Positions 36,012-46,600 of a stretch of 64,000 bases of DNA are shown here, in pieces. Position numbers and translations under genes: made by a program. The notes under the pieces were generated by a model that saw nothing but the letters and a program-made list of their open reading frames with translations, had not been told where the DNA came from and did not search any database. The first letter of the stretch is position 1. Every line of letters starts with the position of its first letter. Origin of the DNA: Anaeramoeba flamelloides (Eukaryota; Metamonada; Anaeramoebidae); the NCBI GenBank assembly GCA_027625915.1, contig JANTQA010000026.1:744001-808000 (forward strand), written 5' to 3'.

Positions 36012-39000
36012 ATGTTTCCATCTCAAATCATAATAACGCTTGTCGGAAATGGTACGTTTCTTTTCCAAAACCTTCCCCTTTTTTACTTTTTTTATCCTCA
36101 GCCGATTTAAAAAGAAATTCAATTTCCACTTACTTTTTTTTTTTTTTCTATTCCGAAACAATTTTCTTGCAATAAAGAACAAGTTGGTAAAACAAGTTTA
36201 ATAAGTACATTTACAAATTCAGAGTTTTGTGAAAATGTACCTTCAACATTATCAGATCAAACATTCAGTACAGAACTGCTTCCAGAAAATGTCTCATTAC
36301 GCTTAGTAGACACAAACAAAAATAATCCAGAATCGCTCTTGAATAAACTTGAAGGTTGCGATCTGGTTTGTGTTTTATACGAAATCGGATCTTCAAAAAG
36401 TCTCCAGTCAATAGTTGAATTTTGGTTACCTTTCCTTGAAGAAAATGGATACACCCAACCCGTTATTATTGTCGGAACAAAAAATGATATTGTTCATGAG
36501 AAGGAAGACTATGAAACCCAAAACAAAATGAACAAAATACTGATGGGGCTGTCTTTAAATTTTAATGTATGAAAGTGTTTCTCTTTTCTAGTTATTTTAT
36601 TCTTTTTTTTTTTTTTTCTTTTTTGTTTACTTTTTTTTTTTATTTTTTTTTATTGTACAAAATCAATTGAAAATCAAAAAGATATGAAAACAAAAAGAAG
36701 GGAGACTAAAAACCCATTTAATGCTTTTTTTTTTAAAAAAAAAATCTTATTCACATACACCCAACAGCAAAAAAACGGTTGGTCTTATTCACTATATTTT
36801 TTTTTAGCTCACAAAATCAAAAATTAGAAACTTACACAAAAAAGAAATCTTTTTTTGTGATTTCAAAAACAATCTGTGAGCTGATCTTCCTTTTCTGTTT
36901 ACAAATTTTTGAAATACGTATTAAGGGGAGAGCCATTGCGGTGAAAACACTTTTTTAACAATCTTTATCTGCAGTTAAGGATTACAATCCCTGAAATTTG
37001 AAAGAAGATTATCTTGTGTAGGGTGTCTTGAGTTGTCGGTTTGGTTCTTAGCTGATCGATCTTGTACTTGGTATGGATTTTGATAGTGGTTCAAAATGTC
37101 AATTTTTGACAATTTATTTTTTTTTTTTCCGAAATCCATACCAAGTACAAGATCGATCAGCTAAGAACCAAATTAACAAGTGGTAACAAACGACACAAGA
37201 TAATCTTTTTTCAAATTTCAGGGATTGTAAACCTTAAGATCAATCAAAAACCAACAAACAGTGGTGTATGTTAGATCTCCAAAATTCAGCAATGAAAAAA
37301 TAGTACATTTTTAGAAACAAGAGCCAAAGACCGACATACGATTTCAAATCTAAATCGTTGTTATTGATAATTTTGAATATAATTGTAACAGTTTCCAAGT
37401 TTCTCTCTCTTGTACTTTTTGAGATCTAGAAGAGATTTTTTTCTTTTTTTTCATTTTTTTCACTTTCTGAAATGAGTAATTTTAAAAAAAGAATATTACG
37501 AAATCCTTACCTGTAAAATATAGAGGACTACAAAACAAACACAAATTGTATTAAATTGGACTAAATAAATTCGGTATTGAATTAATTTTGTTTCAAATTG
37601 AAGAGATACACCATTTGAAAATATAAAAAAGAAACCAATTAATTTTTTTTATTGAATTTTTTATAAATGAGACCCTCTTTGAATTTTTTTTTTTTTTTTT
37701 ATTTGAATTTTTTGACAATCGAGATTTTCTCAAAATTTTTTTTTGTGAATTGAATTTTGTCAACCAAAAGAAGTGCAATTTCACAATATCATTTTGATTT
37801 CAATCCACTCTTTGATTATGGAGCAAATTCATGGCAAGTGACTAGACACCTTAGTCCAAAAATAAATTAAGGGGGAATATTTTCAAGGTAGTAATTTTTT
37901 TGTTTTGTACTTTATCAATTTCCACAACACTGGAATTTTATATGAGTTTTTTTATTATGGGTATTTTGATATTAAATAGGTGTGTTTCAGGTTTTTTGAT
38001 TTTATTTAATACAAAGATTTTGAATGAGATATAGCCGAGTTAATAAATAGTATTGAATAAAATATTATGACTTCTTGAATTGATATTGAGTTGAAGAAAC
38101 TCTTTTATGAAATAAAGAATGTAAAAAGTAAAAAATTGTTTTTTATCACTTCAAGAAAATGAAATGGCAAAAGATAAAAAAAAATTTGTTAAATTCCGAT
38201 AACTTGTGAAATAACTGAATGAATTAGTTTTATTTGAGTCATTTTGCCAAGTACTAAAATATATTGCGAAAATTGTGACTCACCAGAAATAATAAATTCA
38301 GAAAAAAAATTAATATCCTTTAGTATTCAATTACAACTAATTATTAAATCTTATTAGCCATTAACTTTTTAATTATTAAAAATAGATAATGTTTGATATT
38401 GTAAAAATATAAAAAAGAAAATCTAAAAAACATTAAAAAAGGTGAAGCACGATTTTTGAAGCGAGCATTACCAGATTTTTTATTACTGGGCTTTTAATTA
38501 AAAAAAGGTAACCAAGAAGCTTTTTTTACTAATAATTATCTGAATTTTAAAATACCATATATCGTCTCAATTTTCTTAATGTTTATTAGTCTTTTCTAAC
38601 TTTTTTTTTTTTTTTCTCATTGTCTTACTGTACAAAACACGATCATGAAAAAAATTTTTTCAAAAAAAAACAAATATTTGCTAATTTTACACTTTTTACT
38701 AACTTCACTTAAAATAAACACTATTGGTTAATAAAAGATCCTTGATCAAAAAATATTTTTAAAGATATTTTACAATTTAAGTTGAAAAATCTAATTTTCC
38801 AGTTTCTATTAATATTTTTTTTCAATTTAATAGTAAAAAATTTTTCAAATTTTTTGCTTCTAGTTAAGAAGCCATTTTATTATATTTTAAAAGTATTTTA
38901 AATCGGATGAATATCTTTCAAATAGGGAATCAATTATTTGGACTATTAAAGAATTATTTGTTCTTTTAAATTGGAAAAATATTTTTTTTTTTTGATATTT

Positions 39001-40998
39001 TCGTTAGGTTTTCTTGAGTTTTCTGTTTATTTGGAAAATCGATAGATTTAACAAATAAAATAGAAAACCTCAAGAAAACCTAGGCACTTGACGGCACTCT
39101 ACGGACACTTTCGTTAGGTTTTTTTTAATTTTTGTAATAAACCGAAAATTTTTGAAATTTTCGGTTTATTTCAAAAATTAAAAAAAAACCGTCGTTAGCT
39201 TTTCTTGAGTTTTCTGTTTATTTGGAAAATCGATAGATTTAACAAATAAAACAGAAAACCTCAAGAAAACCTAGGCACTTGACGGCACTCTACGGACACT
39301 TTAGTTAGGTTTTCCAAAATTTAAAAGAATATAAAAAATCATTAGATTTTAATCTATACTTTGAATTCTGGAAAAACTAGGACACGGAATATTTATCGTC
39401 AGTTATTTTTTTTTCGTATTTGAGTTTTTTGAGATGAGTAGAGTGTTTTCAAAACTATTAGTTATTATCTCTTCAAAAAAAATATCCTCAAAGTTGAATT
39501 TAACGAAAATTCATTGTCACATCCATTTATAAATTTTTTTACCCCAAAATAGAACTTTTTTTCTCGACTAGAGCTTTTAAAAATCGTAGTTATGTTAATA
39601 AAAAATAAATACAACAGCCTCAAGATTTTTGAGAACTGGAATGTTGATTATATTGTGAATAAACATTATTAACAAGATTGAAATGATAATTGAAGTTGTA
39701 GTTTTGTCAAACTTGAAAATTTTCAATTTTCTTTTTTCATAATAGTGAATGAAAAAGCAACAATCAAAAAAAAAAACAGAAAAAATGGAAATTTGAAAAA
39801 GAAAGAGAAGAAAAACAAACTAAAAAAAAATATAAGTAAATTAGAAAAAATGGATCTGATCTCAAAATTGGAAAATTTTATTTTGCTATGAATATGGGAT
39901 AAAACTCGACAAAACCAATTCCAATAACATTACAAAGTGAGTCAACATTTTTGAAAAATAGTTTTGTTTGGATCTTGCTTTTTCTTTTTCTTTTTCTTTT
40001 CAAGCTACTCGTATCAATCTTTAGTTATAAAATAATACTAGTAAGCAACTTTTATAATCTTCTTTTGAAGTTGCTTTTTTATTCCTCTTTCTAAAATAAT
40101 TTTCCAAAAAGAAAAGGAAAAGGAATTTGATTTTGTGAAAAAATTGAAAACAGATAAAAATATTGAGATTTAAAACATTATTATATGTTTAAATTTACAT
40201 GTGTATATATACATTTGTATACATACTCACTCACCCATCTATATAAATGCACAACCAAAGTTAAACCTTTTTTTCTCAATAGTCTTCAATTTTATTAGTA
40301 AATTACTTCCAAGAGACAATCAAATTTGTTTTTTTTTTTTCGAACTCAACCTTTCAGATCCAAAAGATTATTAAACAGTTTATCGAACAAACTATCTATA
40401 AAAACACAAAAAAATACGACGAAACCAAAGATCTAATTAAAATTTCTGATTTGTTCTTTCATTCTTCCTTTTTTACATTTTTCAGATTTGAGTGAAAACA
40501 CTTTTAAATTTGTTGAAAAAAAAAAGAATAAATAATAATTACCTCATCTGTTTATTATAATAAAAAAATGAGAAAAATCATATAAGTATTGTATTCTAAT
40601 TTTAATTCTAATTATTTTATTTTCTTTATAATTTATCTATATACCTGAATAGAGAATCGAATTGTGTACAAAATGTTCAGCAAAAAATCCACAGAGTGTA
40701 TTTAATTTCTTTTTAACTGCACAAGAAATTGCATTATATCCTTTAAATCCTTTATATAATGTGTCAACCCAAGAATTGAACCCAAACTTTCATCAAGCAC
40801 TTCTTGAAATATTCAAAATTTGTGATCAAGATAATGATAACCTTCTCAATGAAAAAGATTTTGATTATCTAGAAGTAATTATTTTTTTTTAAATTCTTTA
40901 TATATAAATATCAACTATAATATTAGTTTTTAAACATCATAAATTTTTGGTTTCTAATTTGAAATAATCGTATTTCAAACTTTATTATCATGCCTGAA

Positions 40999-41032
<34 letters not shown>

Positions 41033-42423
41033 CTAAATGTTCTAAAATAATGTAATATTTACGTGTTAATTTGCTAATTTCTTCTCTCTTTCTTTTCTTT
41101 TTTCTGTTTGGCATTTTTTTATTTTGATATTTCTCTTTCTTTTCTTTTTTTTATTTCTCTTTCTTTGATTTATGTTTTTATTATCAATTAAAATTCAATT
41201 AACAGTTTAAAGTGTTTAATTCCAAGCTTGAAAAAATTGGTTATCCTACTATCGTCAAAACAATTTCTGACGGAACATTCTCAGGGATACAATCAAATTC
41301 AATAACTGTTGAAGGGTGGATTTATCTGTGTAAATATTTTATTTCAAATGGATCAAGAAGAATTATTTGGAAAATAATTCGAACTTTTGGATACAATAAT
41401 GAATTTATAAAAATTAAAAACGTATCAATACCAGAAATTAAGGTCAAGCCGGAAGAATCTATTGAATTCACAGATGAAGTAATTCAATTTTTAGAAGAGA
41501 AATTTAATGAATATGATCAGAGCCAAGAAGGATTCCTAACAAAAAATTTTTTTGAAAAAATATTCTTTTATGAAGGCGGTTTCCCTTACGTTGAAAACTG
41601 GATGAATTGCATTGAAACAGAAAAAAACAATCGCATAACTTTAAATGGATTTATTTCAATTTTCCAGCTAAAATTGATTTCTGATACTAATAATATTTTA
41701 AAAACTTTAGTTAGATTGGGATATCCAAATGAAATATCAAAAATGTTCAAGATTCAAAGAGACAAATTAATAGATTTTGAACAAAAAACTTGCAATAGAA
41801 ATGTATTTGTTGCCTATGTCTTCGGAAGCAAGGGTAGTGGGAAAAGCACACTTCTTCGATCCTTAATTAATGAAGAATACTTCCCAATTTATCTATCAAC
41901 GACGAAAACTCAGATTGTTGCCAATCAAATAACAAATCTGAAATCTGAAAATGAAAAAAAAAATACACTTATTTTAGTTGAATATATCAATGAAACTAAT
42001 ATAATTAATTCCTCAAGGATACTGAATTGCGATGTGGCCATTTTCCTTTATGATCGTGGAAATGTCGATTCTTTAAAATATATTCAAAATATTTTTAATA
42101 AAATGAAAATTTCGATCCCAGTCGTTTTGATAGAAAATAAAATTGATCTCCCAAAAATTGATTACAAGCTAAAATCAAAAGATATGCAAAATTTCCTCAA
42201 GGCTTTTAATCTCAAAAAACCTTTAGAACTCTCGTTAAAAGATTATAGCGATGAATCTTTATTTTTCCAAGAAATTATAAAAAGAGCCAAAACACCTTGG
42301 GATTATATGCTCAAACCAAAAATACAGCCATTAAAATATATTATACCAATAAGCACAGCAGTTACCATAGGTTCAATTTTGTATTTCTATTTGAATAAGA
42401 AAAAGAAAAACAAAGATAATTAA
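36012..42423 (+). CDS. Miro, mitochondrial Rho GTPase, four exons
   Basis: Exons 36012-36051, 36178-36566, 40653-40874 and 41206-42423 give 622 residues (human Miro has 618). Miro is a tail-anchored outer-membrane protein that links mitochondria to motors and ER contacts. Domains in order: N-terminal GTPase with P-loop GNEQVGKT (12-19), TKND near 113 and CSAKN just after the second splice; EF-hand 1 with an intact loop, DQDNDNLLNEKD (201-212); EF-hand 2 near 321, whose loop ends in Phe instead of an acidic residue and is probably unable to bind calcium; C-terminal GTPase with GSKGSGKS (424-431) and NKID (528-531); membrane anchor YIIPISTAVTIGSILYFYL (about 595-613) followed by a Lys-rich tail. 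As in other Miros, the DxxG motif of the first GTPase is not conserved. The stop TAA is 745 bp from the facing helicase gene. Confidence 0.95.
36921..37852 (-). mobile_element. TTAAGGG-end TIR element, copy 1 (inverted)
   Basis: Ends TTAAGGGGAGAGCCATTGC and (reverse complement of right end) CTAAGGTGTCTAGTCACTTGC are related inverted repeats. The reverse complement follows 43891-44578 and 45592-46310 through blocks such as AGTCACTTGCCATG, GTGAAATTGCACTTCTTTTG, GACAAAATTCAA and GAGGGTCTCATTT. It is longer than the other copies because of a hairpin at 36976-37236. Confidence 0.75.
36976..37236. repeat. Long hairpin, arms about 105 bp, inside the Miro intron
   Basis: 36976-37080 and 37132-37236 are reverse complements with scattered differences. 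Long exact blocks include TTCTTAGCTGATCGATCTTG and GTACTTGGTATGGATTT on the left and their complements on the right. The spacer is about 50 nt and T-rich. Confidence 0.85.
38635..39775 (+). repeat. Dispersed repeat copy split by a foldback insertion
   Basis: 38635-38965 and 39345-39775 together match the reverse complement of 20985-21735. The roughly 370 bp between them has no counterpart there and contains the foldback at 39002-39310. Confidence 0.75.
39002..39310. repeat. Triple hairpin: two nearly identical 110-bp units around a third palindrome
   Basis: Units 39002-39111 and 39193-39302 are direct repeats differing at two bases by my count. Each folds on itself (TTTTCTTGAGTTTTCTGTTT with its complement near the other end) and ends GGCACTTGACGGCACTCTAC. 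Between them, 39112-39190 is another palindrome centred on AAAATTTTTGAAATTTT with AAACCG flanks. The family is shared with 16398-16663. Confidence 0.85.
40996..41032. repeat. AT dinucleotide microsatellite in Miro intron 3
   Basis: A run of TA repeats within the 331-nt intron 40875-41205, between the exon ending in EF-hand 1 and the exon that follows. Confidence 0.8.
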
Positions 42424-43167
42424 TTTAAAGTTAAACACTTTTTAGTTGACAAAACATTTTTAGTACTAGTTTTTTTATTTTTTATTATAAATTAACAAAA
42501 TGTTTAATTTTTTTTTTTATTTTAAAGATAGTAAAAGATTTTTTTTATCTGGCATTCCTTCTTTATTTTTTATTCAAAAACTTGTTTAAAAAAAAGAATT
42601 ATTTGCCAAAAAAAAAATAAAAACTAAATTACCATAAATAATAAAAAAAGAATAAATAAATAATTTCTAAATATACCTTAAAACTCATTATAATAAATAT
42701 TTTTAAAGATATCAATATATATAAATATTTTTTTTACTGGTATTTTTCACTTTCACTTATTGAAAAAAAAAAGTTAGTCTCAAAAAAAAAAATAATAATC
42801 GTTCAATATATCTCATTTTCTTTCTGATCAAAAACAAAATCAAAAAAAAATCTATCTCATTCGGATCTGATCCATGTGATATTTGAAAAGATCAAGTTAG
42901 AAAAAATTAATTTCATTTCTACTATTTAAGATTAAAAAAAACATTATCTTCATTAAAATGATAATGGTTACACAACATGATCTTTTCATTCATAAATTTT
43001 GTCATTCAAACTTTTTCGAAATTTTGAAAAAATATTTGCAAAAATGATAAAAAAAATTGATAAAATGAAAAAAACATTAATTTTCAAGAAAATCCAAATT
43101 GTTAAAAAAAAATTGAAATATAAAAAAAGTCAATTAATTTTTCTAGTTTTTTCAATTCATTTTATTA
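42424..43167. other. Short gap between the converging Miro and Dbp5-like genes
   Basis: 744 bp holding the 3' ends of two facing genes. Only A and T runs and low-complexity frames are visible. This is the shortest gap between genes in the window. Confidence 0.7.
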
Positions 43168-43563
43168 TTATTTTTTATTTTGATAGTAATAATGTGCAAG
43201 TATTTGTTTTAATGAAGCTACATCTTCTTTATTAAATTTTCTAATTTTTTTTTTGAAATGTTTTTCAATTATTTGTATTTGGAGTATACTCATTTCAGTG
43301 GACAAGAAATTTAATGTTGCTCCTTTGTTTCCATACCTACCACTTCTTCCGATACGATGTAAATAAGTTTCACAATCTACCTGTCTGTTTCTTTGCTGAG
43401 GAATATCATAATTAATTACTAAAGAAACTGATAAAACATCGATTCCTCTTGAAAGAACATTAGTTGCAATTAGGATTCTTGTTTTTCCTGATCGAAATTG
43501 GTCCATAATATAATCACGCTCATTAAAATCTAGATCACCTGTTAATTTTGAAACTGGAAAACC

Positions 43564-43605
<42 letters not shown>

Positions 43606-46600
43606 TAGAATAATCATAATATATAAGTTTTGATGAAAATATTAGCAAAAGAAGAAAGTGTAAATGGTGGGAAGTCTTAAGTAAATTGATTTAACTCCTG
43701 AATTAAAAAACTTTTTATACAATTTACTAAATTCCTTCAAAGATGTTTTACAAATTTACTTTTGTTTATACGTTTAGTATAATATCAGTATTTTAATGCA
43801 GCTAGTTTATTTTAGTTTTAATTATTTTGTTGGAAATTAATTAAAAACTTTTGAAAAGATCTTTTTGATTTTAATGGAACAATAATAATCTTAAGGGTAT
43901 AGTCATTTATCGTGAATATTCACCATACTCAAGGGGTGACCCGATACCAAAAAGTGTATTGTGAAATAGCCCTTCTTTTAGTTGACAAAATTCAAATAAC
44001 AAAAAAAAAAATTCTATTGGATTTCTTTGACAAACAATTCAATGAAGAAAAAAAAGTTCTCAAGAGTTCTCAATTTCAAAAAATCAAAATTTAAAAAAAA
44101 AATTCATATTTTCTATTTCCAAATGGTTAAATTTCTTTAATTTAAAACAAATTGATTTCTTGAATTTCGCAATCAATTTAGTTCTTTTTAATCTGATTTG
44201 TGGTTATTTTAAAACTCTCTAAATTTGATCGAGTATGATTTAGGTAAAATTCTTACGATAAAAATAACTCATTTGAAAAATGAAAAAAAAGAAAAAAAAA
44301 ATCACCGAGATCTCAAAAAGCGCCAAAGAGCGACACTTCAAAACTGACAAAGTTGTTTTCAAAATTGTAATTCACAGCCATTCTAATTGGAAATTGAGTG
44401 TCGCTCTTTGGCATTTTTTTCTAAAAATGTCCTCATCTTTAGTTGTTGGTTTTTAGAGATCGATCATACGTCATAGGTTGGTTGGTTTTTGATTGGTGTT
44501 AGGTCCTCATAAAAATTACTAAAAAGTTTTTTTCCATTTCAGAAAAAAAATTTTTCACCGTAATGACTCGACCCTTAAATCATTTTTTTTTTTATGATAT
44601 TATTTTTTCCAAAAGACACCCACATCAAAGCGCTTCTGTTTAGGTTCTTAAAATTGGTGTATTTGGTATGCTAGGATTTTTTTTATGAATACTCTTTAAA
44701 CCAAAAATTGCCTCGTTAATATGAATATTCTTTACTTTCATTTTACAAGTATTAAATGATGAATTTTTATTTCAATCTTCCAAATTAAGTATTTTGTCCG
44801 CAATTAAACCCCATTCCAAAAATTTGGACACACCCAAAATCAAAAATAGGCAAAATAAAACCCAATTTATTATATTTTTCCAAACCGAATACAAAACCAC
44901 ATTTAAGTTACCCAGTATCAATGTTTTAATAAGTAATCATTTTAATCCAAATAAAAGAAAAAAATACAAAACTCAAAAATAAAAATCAGTGTGTCCAAAA
45001 TAATGAAACGAGCGGAATCAAAAATGTATTGATAAATTTGTTGAAATTTCACCAACAATTGTTGATCGATCAAATGATAAGATACCATGGACCAATTGTA
45101 TGTGGATTTTTCAATTTAACAAACTCGACACTAACCTTCTATCAACCCATCGAAAAAAAATCCAGATCTAAAGAAACAAATTACGTAACTGCAAAAAAGG
45201 AAATGAAAACAAAACAAAAAAGACTAAAAATGAAATAGTTTGTAAAATTAAAATTATTTCCAAATTGAATTTAAAGTGTAGTATTGTTATTCTTTCAACT
45301 GTTTAAACTGCGTCCAAATTTTTGGAATATAGTTTAGTAGAAATAATAAAAAGATCTTGAGAAAATCAATCAAAGAAAAAAATTTTCAAGAATTAATTTG
45401 GATTACCCATATTGAATTTTTGAGATATAATCATTTTTTTCTTAATTTGAATTTACCAGCAATCATTATAAAATAATAAGAATTTGATATTATAAGCTAT
45501 TTTCAAAAAAACAAAATAAAAAAAATAATGAACTTTAAAATCAATAGAGAAACTGAATGAAAAAGGAAAATTAATTTTAAAATAACTTTTTTTAGGATCT
45601 AGTCACTTGCCATGGATTTGCTCCACACTCAAAGGAGCTGCTTGAAACCTAAAAAGAGTATTGCGAAATTGCACTTCTTTTGATTGACAAAATTCAAATA
45701 ACTTAAAAAAGCAATTTCAAATGGCTTTAATGGCAAAAAATGTAAATTACAAAAAAAAAAAATTCACAGAGGATCTCATTTGACAAAAACAAAAAGCATT
45801 CTCAGTTTCCAAAAAATCAAAATTTTAAAAAAAAATCAATTATTTCTTATTTTAAATTTGCAAAGAATTAAAATTCTTCAATTTAAAATAAATTGTTTTC
45901 TTTCAGTACACAATCAATTTAATTTATCACTAATTTAAGGTCGTTTTATTACCTTTTATGTTTGACAAAGTGTTGATGTTGTAATATTCTTTTCTGAAAA
46001 AATAACTCATTTGAGAAATAGGAAAAAATGAAAAAAAAAATCTTCTCGAGAACTCAAAAAGTACCAAATATTGATACTTTGAAACTAGCACGGTGGTATT
46101 TAAAAATTCTAATTCTAATGATTTAAATTGGAAAATGAGTGGCGCCTTTTTCAAAAAATATCCTCTTTTTTCTTTGTTAGTTTTTAGAGATCTAACATTT
46201 ACCACATGATGTTTGGTTTTTAATTTTATCAGTTACTGATAAAAATTACAAAATATTTTTTTTCCATTTCATGAAATTTTTTTTTCACATGGTAATAACT
46301 TGACCCTTAAATAGTTTTTTTCTCTTGTAATGTTGTATTCCAAACCTCTGGGAGTATAAAATACAGATAGTCCTTAACTCAATCATATTAATCACTTTTT
46401 TGTGTTCTAAATGAACAAAACAACCAAAAATTTGAGTCTCTTACTGACACCACGTTAAGGTTATTTTGGTCAATGGAAAGTAAACTGATTTTTACCGGCT
46501 GTATCTATCATGTTTTAACAATAAGCAATGTGTTTTTTAAAAAGTATAAAATTTTTTTTTCTCTCTTGTGAATTCTAATTAAAAAAATAATTACTTACCA

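Larger units (their letters stand above)
36567..40652 (+). other. Giant intron 2 of Miro
   Basis: 4086 nt, phase 0, donor GTATGA, acceptor CTGAATAG. It splits the first GTPase domain just before its CSAKN box. It contains a TTAAGGG-end element (36921-37852) with a long internal hairpin, a dispersed repeat (38635-39775), and a triple hairpin inserted into that repeat (39002-39310). Confidence 0.92.
43563..46598 (-). other. Giant intron 2 of the Dbp5-like gene
   Basis: 3036 nt, phase 1, donor GTAAGT, acceptor ATTATAG. Three TIR elements fill much of it, in the order TTAAGGG family, Tc1-like MITE, TTAAGGG family. The acceptor is preceded by an ATT microsatellite (plus strand 43563-43606) in place of a mixed pyrimidine tract. 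Confidence 0.92.

Noticed and set aside
36567-36591. A 25-nt intron at the start of the large Miro intron (GTATGA...TTTCTAG)
   Set aside because: Splicing there would not lead into any coding sequence. The in-phase exon carrying CSAKN is at 40653.
43891-46310. Idea that the TIR elements are introners creating the helicase intron
   Set aside because: Their ends do not coincide with the splice sites, which lie 300 bp or more outside the elements. They look inserted into an existing intron.
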